This document shows, in pieces, positions 1-8,681 of a stretch of DNA of 64,000 nt. The position numbers and the translations under genes are program-made. Source of the stretch: JAXLVB01 sp046329195 (GTDB taxonomy: Bacteria > Bacteroidota > Bacteroidia > Cytophagales > Spirosomataceae); assembly GCA_046329195.1 (NCBI GenBank), contig JAXLVB010000001.1:2914001-2978000 (forward strand). Reading direction: 5' to 3'. Under the pieces are notes generated by a model that did not search any database, was not told the DNA's origin, and worked only from the letters and a program-made list of their open reading frames with translations. Position 1 is the first letter of the stretch. Each line of letters opens with the position of its first letter.

Positions 1-927
1 GAAATAGCTTTCGACACCCACACTGCCAGCCAGTAAATCGCCGCCAGTTAGGTTATTAGCCAAGCCATTGACTTGATTTTGTTGGCTGTGTTCGTAGTAA
101 AGTCCTGCATTGGGCATCAAGGTGACGTTTGCTATCGGAATCGTTCTAAAAACACTTGCGTTGGTTGTAAACCGATTTCCAAAACGATACTGATTGCTAT
201 TGTCAGTATTCATTTTGTAGGCCATGTTGGTGGTCAGTCCCCAGTCTTTGTAGCGAAGCGTGTAGATTACATTGGCGATGAAATCAACACTGCCCGTGCC
301 TAACTGAAAATTAGCATTGGCCACTTCACTAACCGATTGTTCGTCATATTTGTACCTCCCCGTAGGCAGTTTGGCACCTCCGCCTATCATCAAACTTTGC
401 GTGATGGCATGAGCTGTAGAGTCCCAAAAGGTATTGAATAGGTTGTAGTGCGCCATTAGCGTAACGTCGCCCAAGCCTTGCAGGCTGGCTTTATCGCCTG
501 ATGATAGCATGGTTTGGGTATTCATCGCAAACGGTACAAAAAACAACACTTGCGTTTTCTTGAATGGATACAACCTTCCCCACAATTCGGCGGTTTGAAA
601 AGATTCTTGAGTCCGCAGCAACTTACTGGTCAAGTGCGAGTCAAAACTCACTTGCTTGTAGCGCAAGCCCACAAAACGCAGGTGCGATTGAGGCAACATA
701 CCAAAAAATGTGCCTCCGTTGCCACACCCACACATATCGCAAGCCATGCTTTGAAAAGCACAAAAACATAGAAACAGAAAGTAGATAGTTGAGTGCTTTA
801 GGTAACTCGTTGATGGTAGTCTGTCGGGAGACAGACCACGGCTCTCCCCCTCGGTCTGTCCCCTGACAGACCGACGCAGTAGCAACGATAACAAGCATAA
901 AAATATCAAGTACATCTTTTTAGTCAT
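1..927 (-). CDS. Outer-membrane transporter-like protein with CDMCGCG motif (3' end outside window)
   Basis: The frame is open from the ATG at 925-927 to the window edge (309 codons), so the C-terminus is missing. The N-terminus is hydrophobic and is followed by a Cys-rich motif, CDMCGCG, at about residues 63-69. After it come alternating amphipathic stretches rich in Gly, Tyr and Asn (for example SLMIGGGAKLPTGRY) that look like outer-membrane beta strands. The gene begins five bases after the stop of the di-heme peroxidase gene, so it belongs to the same operon as the MbnP-like gene. A role in metal (copper) handling is inferred from the cysteines and the neighbours. The leader is odd: residues about 19-36 (codons 873-819) are encoded by a REP-like twin hairpin, and a second hydrophobic signal-like segment follows it. 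Confidence 0.75.
   Translation of the reverse strand, partial: MTKKMYLIFLCLLSLLLRRSVRGQTEGESRGLSPDRLPSTSYLKHSTIYFLFLCFCAFQSMACDMCGCGNGGTFFGMLPQSHLRFVGLRYKQVSFDSHLTSKLLRTQESFQTAELWGRLYPFKKTQVLFFVPFAMNTQTMLSSGDKASLQGLGDVTLMAHYNLFNTFWDSTAHAITQSLMIGGGAKLPTGRYKYDEQSVSEVANANFQLGTGSVDFIANVIYTLRYKDWGLTTNMAYKMNTDNSNQYRFGNRFTTNASVFRTIPIANVTLMPNAGLYYEHSQQNQVNGLANNLTGGDLLAGSVGVESYF
819..873. repeat. REP-like twin hairpin inside the leader of the outer-membrane gene
   Basis: Two adjacent palindromes share the same core. GTCTGTC (819-825) pairs with GACAGAC (830-836) around a 4-base loop. CGGTCTGTC (852-860) pairs with GACAGACCG (865-873) around another 4-base loop. A pair of short hairpins with one core is typical of REP/BIME elements, which are usually intergenic; here it is in frame within a coding region. 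I saw no second copy in this window. Confidence 0.7.
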
Positions 928-931
928 CTTG

Positions 932-1960
932 TTAAGGGGCAAAGCGTTTGTTGGTCAAAAACTCTTGGTCGGTGAGGGTATTCAAAAACGCAATAATCTG
1001 CCGCTTTTCGACCTCTGTGAGCGGAATCCCTCTCCGCCCGTTTTGGATAAGCAGCGGGTCAAGGTTGGGCGTTGCTTGCACTCCTTCAGCATAGTGATTC
1101 AATACGTCGTCGAGGGTGTAGAAGCGCCCATCGTGCATGTAGGGTTTGGTAACGGCTACATTTCGCAGGCTGGGTACTTTAAACTTGTATTTATCCGTCG
1201 GATTTTCGGTAATTCTGAATCTTCCTACGTCCATACTGCCTTGAATCGTCAGACCGTTGTTGCGATAACTATGGTCGGTAAACAACGTACCTGTATGACA
1301 AGAAGCACATTTTTGCTGAAACAGTGCCAGCCCTTGTTTTTCGTCTTCTGAGAAGGTAACGCCTTCATTCCGAACATACTTGTCGTAGTTGGAATTGGCC
1401 GAAACCAGCGTTAGCATAAACTGCGACAGCGCTTGCAAAAAACGTGCACCAGTGATTTCGCTCGTGCCAAAAGCTTTTTTGAATAAGACTGGATAGTTTT
1501 CGGTTTTGCGGAGCTTTTCCAGCACTTTTCCAGTCTTTTCGTCCATCTCTAAGGGATTTTCGATGGGCGCAATCGGAAACAAGTCTAAGTCGCCTACGCC
1601 TCCATCCCAGAAAAACTCTTTTTCCCACGCCAAATTCTGAAGGGGCAACGAATTGCGAGTACCTTTCTGATTATCAATACCATGACTTACGTCGTGCCCG
1701 TGATGCGTAAAACCTGCACTCTGCTGATGACATTCGGCACACGAAATGCTTCCATCTCTGGACAACAGCGTTTCGTTAAATAAAGCTTTGCCTAACTCAA
1801 CTCCTGCGGGTGTGATGGGATTGGTCTCAAAATGATACGTAGGTTGTGGGAAATTGTCAGGCACGCTAAACAATGTAGCAGGGTCGGTCTGTTCTGACAA
1901 TGAACATCCTAACAGCAACCCTGCTAACACAACACCAACCTGTACTCTATTGAGTAACAT
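932..1960 (-). CDS. Di-heme cytochrome c peroxidase, MauG/MbnH-like lipoprotein
   Basis: The 342-aa protein has a lipoprotein signal (lipobox LLLGC, Cys19) and two c-type heme motifs, CAECH near residue 74 and CASCH in the second half. The late segment PYMHDGRFYTLDDVLNHY is typical of the bacterial cytochrome c peroxidase/MauG superfamily. Members either reduce H2O2 or, as in MauG and MbnH, oxidise residues of a partner protein. The neighbouring MbnP-type protein favours the MbnH-like role, converting a Trp of MbnP to kynurenine for copper binding; this is inference. It is a paralogue of the gene at 2837-3934 and lies between the MbnP gene (upstream) and the CDMCGCG outer-membrane gene (downstream). 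Confidence 0.88.
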   Translation of the reverse strand: MLLNRVQVGVVLAGLLLGCSLSEQTDPATLFSVPDNFPQPTYHFETNPITPAGVELGKALFNETLLSRDGSISCAECHQQSAGFTHHGHDVSHGIDNQKGTRNSLPLQNLAWEKEFFWDGGVGDLDLFPIAPIENPLEMDEKTGKVLEKLRKTENYPVLFKKAFGTSEITGARFLQALSQFMLTLVSANSNYDKYVRNEGVTFSEDEKQGLALFQQKCASCHTGTLFTDHSYRNNGLTIQGSMDVGRFRITENPTDKYKFKVPSLRNVAVTKPYMHDGRFYTLDDVLNHYAEGVQATPNLDPLLIQNGRRGIPLTEVEKRQIIAFLNTLTDQEFLTNKRFAP

Positions 1961-2001
1961 TTTCTTAAATTTCGTAATGAAATCCTTTAGATTTAACCTA
2001 A

Positions 2002-2811
2002 TTAATCGTTATGAACGTGATCTACCGTAAACATTTTTTGGTAATTGTTGGCGATAGGCGTTCCAGCAGCCGGACTGTGTACACTGTTGGTTTCGGCTAA
2101 TTTGATAGTAGAAACTGCATTGAAGATTTTACTAAAATCTGCCACCAAGTGAATGGTAGGGGCAATGCTTTTCCGAACAGTAGCGGCCTCGTCCATCGTC
2201 AACGTAACCGTACGCAGGTTGTTAGGCGTGACGGCTGTGCGGCCTCCAAAACCTCCAATATGCAATTCGTATTTGTTGATTCCAGCGGAGTTTTTGGGGA
2301 CAACAGGTGAAGTGCCTTCTAACTTAGCAAAAATGTAGCCCGAGTTCCAGGACCAGTACATGTTGTCGTCGCCATACGAAGTGGGGTCTAATACCCCCGT
2401 GCGTTGCGATACGTCCGAAATACTTTTTGTACTGTCAACACCTACTACAAAACTGAGTTGGGTATAATCGGCAGCAGGTACGTCTTTCAGCACAGGCAAG
2501 AGTGTCTTTGAATCGGCCTGACGAACCAAGAAGTACTGGTCAGGAAACTTCACTACAGTTCCGTCACTCTTTTTCAAAGCCACATTGCTAATAAAATAAT
2601 TGAAGGTAGTTACTGTAAAGTCTTCACCAGCACTATTCTTGTACGTAGTAGTGCCCAATGCCAGTGCTTGTGTGCCAACTCGGTTGTCAAACTCCAGCGT
2701 TATGTTGTTTTTGTCGTTGGCGCCAATGGCATCTACTTCATCTTTCTTACAACCCAATACCACAGCCACTAACAGCGCAGGTACCATAAAAAGTCTAAGT
2801 GTTGTTTTCAT
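2002..2811 (-). CDS. MbnP-family lipoprotein (putative copper-binding partner of the di-heme enzymes)
   Basis: I place the start at the ATG at 2811, giving 269 aa with a clean lipoprotein signal (ALLVAVVLGC, Cys21). A longer reading from 2868 would run into the preceding gene. The body has the features I associate with MbnP: an N-terminal beta region (NNITLEFDNRVG), the segment MYWSWNSGYIFAKLEG near residues 151-166, HIGGFGG, and a His-rich end (MFTVDHVHND). In methanobactin systems MbnP binds copper through a kynurenine made from Trp by MbnH. Trp153 and Trp155 here are candidates, but which residue is modified cannot be read from the sequence. The gene sits between two di-heme peroxidase genes. 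No methanobactin precursor is visible. Confidence 0.82.
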   Translation of the reverse strand: MKTTLRLFMVPALLVAVVLGCKKDEVDAIGANDKNNITLEFDNRVGTQALALGTTTYKNSAGEDFTVTTFNYFISNVALKKSDGTVVKFPDQYFLVRQADSKTLLPVLKDVPAADYTQLSFVVGVDSTKSISDVSQRTGVLDPTSYGDDNMYWSWNSGYIFAKLEGTSPVVPKNSAGINKYELHIGGFGGRTAVTPNNLRTVTLTMDEAATVRKSIAPTIHLVADFSKIFNAVSTIKLAETNSVHSPAAGTPIANNYQKMFTVDHVHND

Positions 2812-2836
2812 TCTTGTCAAGTTGTTTGATTCATAC

Positions 2837-3934
2837 TTACCGAACGGGAAATCCATCTGGTTCGGCAAATCGTTTGTCTTTCAAAAAATCTGTGTCTGTC
2901 AACGTATTCAAAAACGCAATGATTTTTCGTTTTTCATCGGCATTGAGCGGAATCCCCAATCGTCCGTTTTGTTTCAGAATAGGGTCTAAATTGGGCGTGT
3001 CTTGTACGCCTGCATCGTAATAATTCAATACTTCTTGGAGCGTTTTGAAACGCCCATCGTGCATATAGGGCAGCGATTCGGCAATGTTGCGCAGGCTCGG
3101 AACTTTAAACTTGAAGCGGTCGGTTTCTTGTTTGGTAATCTCATAACGACCTTCGTCCCACACGGTCTGAATACTCGGTACGCCGTTGGTATAAACCAAT
3201 TTGCTACGCTCAAACTTCGGGATGCCGTTGTTGCGATAGCTTTGGTCTGTAAATAAGATTCCCGCATGGCAAGTCTTACAACCTTTGTCTTCAAAAAGCT
3301 TCATACCATCCAGCTCGTCGGCGGTGAGCGTTACTTCGTTGCGTAAGTATTTGTCATAACGGCTGTTGGCCGATACGAGCGTAAGCATAAACTGCGACAG
3401 AGCTTTCATCATGCGTTCGGCGGTGATTTCGTCGGTACCAAAGGCTGCCTTAAACATCGTCGGATACGCCTTGCTGTTACGGAGTTTACGAACCACATTG
3501 TCTAGGTTGTCGTCCATCTCGTCAGGATGCTGAATCGGGAAGGCAGGCAACTGGTCTAAATTGGTGATGCGACCGTCCCACATAAATGTTTTTTCCCAAG
3601 CCAGATTCTGAATAGTCAGCGCATTTCGGAGACCTATTCGCCCATTAATGCCATGACTGATGTCATGCAAATGATGCGTAAACACAAAATATTGCCGATG
3701 ACATTCTCCGCAAGCAATGGTGCTATCTCTGGAAAGAATCCCATCGTAAAACAGTTGTTTCCCCAAGTAGAAACCCGCTTGTGTGATGGGGTTTTGGTCC
3801 AGCGGGTACGTAGGTTGAGGAAAGGTGCTGGGCGCACTAAACAGTGGAGTAGGCTTCACTTCATCGGGTGAGTTGCCAGACGTAGAACAAGCCCAAACAA
3901 ACAGGATAGCGGAAGCAATCAGGTAGTTTCGCAT
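2837..3934 (-). CDS. Di-heme cytochrome c peroxidase, MauG/MbnH-like lipoprotein
   Basis: The 365-aa lipoprotein (lipobox FVWAC, Cys16) has heme c motifs CGECH (about residues 75-79) and CKTCH, and the superfamily segment LPYMHDGRFKTLQEVLNYY. It is clearly paralogous to the protein at 932-1960 but carries a longer loop after the second heme motif. It is the first gene of the group with the MbnP-like gene, which starts 25 bases downstream. Either it or its paralogue could be the modifying enzyme of MbnP, and the other an ordinary H2O2 reductase. About 190 bases without a gene lie upstream, and I found no convincing promoter match there. Confidence 0.88.
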   Translation of the reverse strand: MRNYLIASAILFVWACSTSGNSPDEVKPTPLFSAPSTFPQPTYPLDQNPITQAGFYLGKQLFYDGILSRDSTIACGECHRQYFVFTHHLHDISHGINGRIGLRNALTIQNLAWEKTFMWDGRITNLDQLPAFPIQHPDEMDDNLDNVVRKLRNSKAYPTMFKAAFGTDEITAERMMKALSQFMLTLVSANSRYDKYLRNEVTLTADELDGMKLFEDKGCKTCHAGILFTDQSYRNNGIPKFERSKLVYTNGVPSIQTVWDEGRYEITKQETDRFKFKVPSLRNIAESLPYMHDGRFKTLQEVLNYYDAGVQDTPNLDPILKQNGRLGIPLNADEKRKIIAFLNTLTDTDFLKDKRFAEPDGFPVR

Positions 3935-4127
3935 GTATTCAAAAATTGAATGTCAAGGATTTATCACGCACAACAGGGTAACACTGCTCATCAACCACAC
4001 CTAACTCAACCTGAATACACCACTGTGTTTGCGTGGTATGACATGCAAAGAATACAACGAACAATCGAACCGATTAGTTTTTGGCTTGGCCTATAACTGT
4101 TTGTAAGGGGCGAACTCCTGCCAAGAA

Positions 4128-4517
4128 CTAGCAGAGTGGAGGGTGAAAAATGGCCGAAGAGGAACCTTCGGGCATGAAGTCGGTATAATAGAACCGAAGT
4201 ACTGGCTTCAGAAAAGCGACGGTAGGCTCAAACCGAAACGAAACAAGGGGGCTGTCACAAGAGACAACTTCAATGAGTTTTTGAAAGAAATCTCGTTCGG
4301 CTTGGCGCTGTTCTTGCTCTTGTGCTGCGGCAATGCGTTTGGCCAAATAGCACTTACCGTCGCAGTGAAGCTGAGGTTTATCTCGATTGACGCAGAGGTA
4401 TTTGGCAATGTAATCTTTACGAAGCTGGTAGTCCATGTACAGCACCGGAATCACCAGCGAGCGCAGCAGCATAAGCCCCGCCAGTGCAAGCAAACCGATT
4501 TGAGTAGAAATCTTCAT
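4128..4517 (-). CDS. Small membrane-anchored Cys-containing protein next to the copper-site genes
   Basis: The 129-aa protein starts at MKISTQIG (ATG 4517; an in-frame ATG nine codons upstream is less likely). One N-terminal membrane segment (residues about 5-25) is followed by a conserved-looking stretch, YLCVNRDKPQLHCDGKCYL, with three cysteines, then a helical Glu/Gln-rich segment and a Cys-Asp-Ser motif. I recall similar small proteins in Bacteroidota beside copper and respiratory genes but know no function. The spaced Cys residues could bind metal; that is inference. It has its own well-matched promoter at 4534-4563. Confidence 0.7.
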   Translation of the reverse strand: MKISTQIGLLALAGLMLLRSLVIPVLYMDYQLRKDYIAKYLCVNRDKPQLHCDGKCYLAKRIAAAQEQEQRQAERDFFQKLIEVVSCDSPLVSFRFEPTVAFLKPVLRFYYTDFMPEGSSSAIFHPPLC

Positions 4518-4533
4518 GGAAACCAATTTGACG

Positions 4534-4563
4534 CAAAGGTACAACCCAATACCGAAAACACAA
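4534..4563 (-). promoter_or_regulatory. Bacteroidota-type promoter for the gene at 4128-4517
   Basis: On the minus strand TACCTTTG (4541 to 4534) matches the -7 consensus TAnnTTTG, with TTG (4563 to 4561) 19 bases upstream. The predicted transcript starts roughly 12 bases before ATG 4517. Confidence 0.55.
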
Positions 4564-4627
4564 TAATAAATTCATTATCACGAAAACGAACGGGATGGGT
4601 ACCTTATGATAAATCTACCAACATACT

Positions 4628-5548
4628 TCAAGGCAATTGATACTGCTGAAAAAACGCCCAAATCAAATCATTGGCATTGATGGCCGTAGAGGGTTCATCG
4701 GCGGCTTCTCGGCTACGCACTCCTCCTGGCCATGAATGTCCTCCATCATTGGTTAGATAAAGGTCAATGGTGCTATTATTACATACCATCCATTTGGTGC
4801 GGGTGTAGGTTGTAGTTGAGGTAATGGTTTTGGAAGCGGCGCTGCATCCGTTCAACTCAATCCATGTGTTGATGCCTCGCTCCACAGGTGGGAAATAATA
4901 CCCAAATATCCCGATACCGCCGCCATAAGGTACTTTTGCATCAAGTTTTGAATGTAAATGCAAAATTGGTACAGCTCTTGAAGGGCGGCACGGCTGAGTA
5001 GTAGCCATTGTGCCAGCCACAGGAGCTACAGCAGCGATTTTTGACGATAGTTCACAAGCCAAGCGGTAGCACATCATGGCGCCGTTAGACATACCGGTGG
5101 CATATACCTTTTTGGGGCTAAGCTTCGGGTATTTTGCCAACAATTCGTCAATGAGCAAGCTGATGAATTTGACATCATCAATATTCTTCTCAACGGCATA
5201 GTCGCAACAAGTACCTGCATTCCACGTGCGAGCACCCAAGATACCGTCGCTTTGTACACCCTCTGGGTACACAATCGCAAACTGGGCATTATTGGCTTTG
5301 TCGGTGAGTAGGTAGTCATTTTCCATTTGGGTGGCTTTGCCTCCGCCTCCATGCAGGGCAATCACCAACGAAACCCCCGACGACTGGTCATAATTGGGCG
5401 GCAAGTTGAGCAGGTACGTTCTGCTTCGGCCATCTACTACCAGGCTGCCTTGTACTCGCAAGACGGTTGGCTCTGTTGGAGTAGCGGTATCCTTTGTTCG
5501 ACAAGCAACAGCCGCTATAAATGCGAACCAGATGATAATTTTTTTCAT
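4628..5548 (-). CDS. PHB-depolymerase/LpqC-family esterase, lipoprotein
   Basis: The 306-aa protein has a lipoprotein signal (FIAAVAC, Cys16) and an alpha/beta-hydrolase core: oxyanion-hole loop ALHGGGG (about 64-70), the nucleophile elbow GMSNG (Ser154), and a late GGHSWPGG carrying the probable catalytic His. The segment TWNAGTCCDYA is characteristic of the LpqC/poly(3-hydroxybutyrate) depolymerase family, which also contains feruloyl and acetylxylan esterases. An exported ester hydrolase is well supported; the substrate is not. It is a single gene with no linked carbohydrate-utilisation genes. Confidence 0.87.
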   Translation of the reverse strand: MKKIIIWFAFIAAVACRTKDTATPTEPTVLRVQGSLVVDGRSRTYLLNLPPNYDQSSGVSLVIALHGGGGKATQMENDYLLTDKANNAQFAIVYPEGVQSDGILGARTWNAGTCCDYAVEKNIDDVKFISLLIDELLAKYPKLSPKKVYATGMSNGAMMCYRLACELSSKIAAVAPVAGTMATTQPCRPSRAVPILHLHSKLDAKVPYGGGIGIFGYYFPPVERGINTWIELNGCSAASKTITSTTTYTRTKWMVCNNSTIDLYLTNDGGHSWPGGVRSREAADEPSTAINANDLIWAFFQQYQLP

Positions 5549-5952
5549 GGTACTGTGTCGTAAATAAACAAAGAAGATTCTTCAAAAAGTGTTAAATAAA
5601 GTGTTGCTCTACAGAACGGAAAAATTTGACAAATAGACATGTTTGAGAAGAAATGGTTTAAAATTGACCCATATTTCTTGTTTTTATTCAATTTTTTTCA
5701 AGCAAAACCCTAAAAAATAAGTTTCTAAAAAACTTAGAAATCTTCAAAATATTTGCAGCCCAAATCCGTCTCGACTAGAAATGGGTATGTTTGGAAGTGT
5801 TCCTGTTGAGAAATCCCAAAAATCTCATTGACAATTCTAAGGTTTGCTCTTACTTTTGCATCGTCAACCTAGTTGACTAATAAAGCGGGAGACAGTTTTA
5901 CGAAACTTAGTACGTCCAAATTCTGTTTGCCTCATTACACGGCCATCAACGC
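5549..5952. other. 404-base intergenic region with leader and promoter of the DUF5686 gene
   Basis: This AT-rich gap separates divergent genes. Apart from the promoter at 5828-5858 I see no coding potential, RNA gene or strong hairpin. Confidence 0.6.
5828..5858 (+). promoter_or_regulatory. Bacteroidota-type promoter for the DUF5686 gene
   Basis: TTG (5828-5830) and TACTTTTG (5851-5858, exact match to TAnnTTTG) are separated by 20 bases. The leader to ATG 5953 would be about 90 bases long. Confidence 0.65.
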
Positions 5953-8544
5953 ATGAAATTTATATCGCTACTCTTTGGAATTATATGGATTGGTTGCGCC
6001 AGTCATTTACAAGCTCAACCCATTACCCCTCAAACAACTACAAAAATTAGGGGTCGAGTATTAGATGCTAAAACTAATCAGGCACTCCCGTTTGCTAATA
6101 TAGCCATTGTAGGAACTCGATTTGGAACCCAAGCCGACGACCGAGGTAATTATGTACTCGAAACCAAGGAAAAGAATATCAAGTTACAGGCCACCATTGT
6201 AGGGTATATGCCCGAAGTCAAGACCATTCCGGCAGGGGTAGAAATCACAGTTAATTTTAGACTGAAATCTCAGATCAACGAACTACAAGCGGCTACCGTT
6301 AAGGGCAAGAAAGAACGATACCGAAACAAAGACAACCCAGCCGTTGAGCTAATTCGGAAGGTGATTGACCATAAAGCGCAGAACCGCAAAGAAGGGGCGG
6401 CGTACTTTCAATACGAAAAATACGAGAAGCTTCAAATGGATTTGTCGAACGTTACCGAGAAGTTTCGGAACAAGCGTTCGCTGCGGAAATTCGACTTTAT
6501 TTTCAATTATTTAGATACCTCAGAGGTAACAGGCAAGGTGAATTTGCCGCTGTATCTGAAAGAGAACCTGTCGGATGTGTATTATCGTAAAGAACCCAAG
6601 AAGTTGCGAGAGTACGTCAAGGCTGAAAAAATGACCAGTTTAGGCGGCTACATTGATAATAACGGCATTGCGAGCTACTTGGATGTGCTATATCAAGAAA
6701 TTAACATCTACGATAATAACATAGGAATTTTAGGAACCGAATACGCTGGCCCGGTTAACCCCGTAGCGCCCAATCTATACAAGTTTGTGCTCTTGGATAC
6801 GCTCAATTTTCATGGTACCAAGTGTGTTAAGTTAGGCTTTGCTCCTCGTAATCAGACCGATATGTTGTTTTTGGGCGATATGCTGATTGCCTTAGATTCG
6901 AGTTATGCCATTAGGCGAGTGCAGATGGGTTTTTCAAAAGAAGTGAATATCAACTTTGTGAACGACCTACGCATTACCCAAGAGTTTGACCCAGTGAAAA
7001 CAGAAGGCGATTCGCTAGCCAACGGAGGGCAAATGCTCAGTCAAGACGAATTGATTATTGAGTTCAACCTACTCAAGCAAGACAACCGTATGGGCTTGTA
7101 TGGGCGGCGAAGTGTATCGTATCAGAAATATGTGCTTAATCAACCTATTGAGGAGCGTTTCTTTGATGGTGCAGCCAAAGTAACCAAGCTCCCAGAAGCT
7201 CAAAAACGTGATGATAACTTCTGGGAAAAAAGCCGGCATTCGCAGCTGAGTAAACAAGAGTCGGGTATCTATCAAATGGTGGATAGCGTTCAGAAAGTGC
7301 CTGCTTTTAGGCGAGTTATGAATGTGGCCACCTTGCTACTATCAGGCTGGAAACCAGGGCGTTTCTTTGAAATAGGACCAGTTAATGCCTTTTATAGTTT
7401 TAATACCGTAGAAGGGCTTCGCTTGCGGTTTGGTGGGCGCACCGCCGTGGCTTGGAATCCTCGTTTTGTGGCAGAAGTGTACGGGGCGTATGGCCTTCGA
7501 GACGAGCGATTCAAATATTTCACGGCACTGAACTATTCATTAACCGACCGCTCAGTGTACGAATACCCTGTAAAACGATTGCGAGCTACAGCGGTGAGCG
7601 AAATCAAAATACCCGGGCAAGAGCTCCAGTTTGTAAACGAAGATAATTTCCTGCTGTCGTTCAAGCGAGGAGTTAACAACAAGATGACGTATAACCAGAC
7701 GTTCACGTTCGATTACCTCAATGAATCGGCCAGTGGTTTTGCTATCAATTTGGTTTTTAAGTATTTGAAGCAAAGCACAGGAGGAGCATTAAAGTTTGAG
7801 TCGCTCAACTCGGATGGAAGCGTTACAGATCAGTCGTCTATTACGTCGAGTGAGTTGATTACGTTTTTGCGCTATGCGCCCAATGAGAAATTTTATCAAG
7901 GGCGTGATTACCGCATTCCGATTGTCAACGAATACCCGATCATTGAGCTACAGCACGTGTGGGGACTCAAAGGGGTATTCAACAGCCAGTATGGGTATCA
8001 TAACCTACGGGGCAAGATTTATAAGCGGTTTTTTATGCCACCTTTGGGAAACTTAGACTTGTATCTGGAAGGAGGGAAAATATTCGGTTCGGTGCCATTT
8101 CCACTGCTAACCATCCACCGAGCCAATCAAACGTATTCGTACCAACCCGAAGCCTACAACCTGATGAATTTCATGGAGTTTATCAGTGACCACTATGCTT
8201 CAATTTCGATAGAACATAATTTCAACGGGTTGCTGTTTAACCGCATTCCGCTGTTGCGTAAGTTAGACTGGCGAGAAGAAGTAGTTTTCAAAGCCATGTG
8301 GGGAGGTTTGAGCGACGCCAATGGCCCAAGTGTAGCCAACGGGCTGATGCGCTTTCCAGTGGATGTAGATGGGAATCCAGTTTCGTTTACATTGGACCAC
8401 CGTCCCTACATAGAAGCAGGGGTTGGTATAGCCAATGTGTTTAAACTATTCAGAGTTTATTTGGTCAAACGCCTCACCTATCTCGAAAAACCAAACGTGG
8501 CGTCTGGTTTTGCTATCCGAACACGAGTACGCTTTGATTTCTAG
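5953..8544 (+). CDS. DUF5686 outer-membrane protein with N-terminal carboxypeptidase-like regulatory domain
   Basis: The 863-aa protein has a signal peptide ending near QAQ (about residue 22). A carboxypeptidase-regulatory-like (CarbopepD_reg_2) beta-sandwich follows at about residues 30-115 (KIRGRVLDAKTNQALPFANI), then a long region ending in beta-barrel-like strands up to the terminal aromatic residue (RTRVRFDF). This architecture is common in Bacteroidota (DUF5686). Family members are outer-membrane proteins of unknown function, related in layout to TonB-dependent receptors but without a plug. It is monocistronic with a strong promoter 95 bases upstream. Surface or barrel function is inferred from the architecture. 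Confidence 0.85.
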   Translation: MKFISLLFGIIWIGCASHLQAQPITPQTTTKIRGRVLDAKTNQALPFANIAIVGTRFGTQADDRGNYVLETKEKNIKLQATIVGYMPEVKTIPAGVEITVNFRLKSQINELQAATVKGKKERYRNKDNPAVELIRKVIDHKAQNRKEGAAYFQYEKYEKLQMDLSNVTEKFRNKRSLRKFDFIFNYLDTSEVTGKVNLPLYLKENLSDVYYRKEPKKLREYVKAEKMTSLGGYIDNNGIASYLDVLYQEINIYDNNIGILGTEYAGPVNPVAPNLYKFVLLDTLNFHGTKCVKLGFAPRNQTDMLFLGDMLIALDSSYAIRRVQMGFSKEVNINFVNDLRITQEFDPVKTEGDSLANGGQMLSQDELIIEFNLLKQDNRMGLYGRRSVSYQKYVLNQPIEERFFDGAAKVTKLPEAQKRDDNFWEKSRHSQLSKQESGIYQMVDSVQKVPAFRRVMNVATLLLSGWKPGRFFEIGPVNAFYSFNTVEGLRLRFGGRTAVAWNPRFVAEVYGAYGLRDERFKYFTALNYSLTDRSVYEYPVKRLRATAVSEIKIPGQELQFVNEDNFLLSFKRGVNNKMTYNQTFTFDYLNESASGFAINLVFKYLKQSTGGALKFESLNSDGSVTDQSSITSSELITFLRYAPNEKFYQGRDYRIPIVNEYPIIELQHVWGLKGVFNSQYGYHNLRGKIYKRFFMPPLGNLDLYLEGGKIFGSVPFPLLTIHRANQTYSYQPEAYNLMNFMEFISDHYASISIEHNFNGLLFNRIPLLRKLDWREEVVFKAMWGGLSDANGPSVANGLMRFPVDVDGNPVSFTLDHRPYIEAGVGIANVFKLFRVYLVKRLTYLEKPNVASGFAIRTRVRFDF

Positions 8545-8681
8545 AATAGAGGGTGCATTACCAGTCTGTTAAGTGATGTTTATAAAACTATTAAGAATGA
8601 CAATCAGAGGGTACATGCCCGTAAAATTGTCCTAATTTTGCCCACATACAGCGGGAGTTTCAACCTAATCTGTCAATCCCA

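Noticed and set aside
4143..4640. 165-aa open frame on the plus strand
   Set aside because: It lies antisense to the small membrane protein, has no signal or domain and contains that gene's promoter; the minus gene is better supported.
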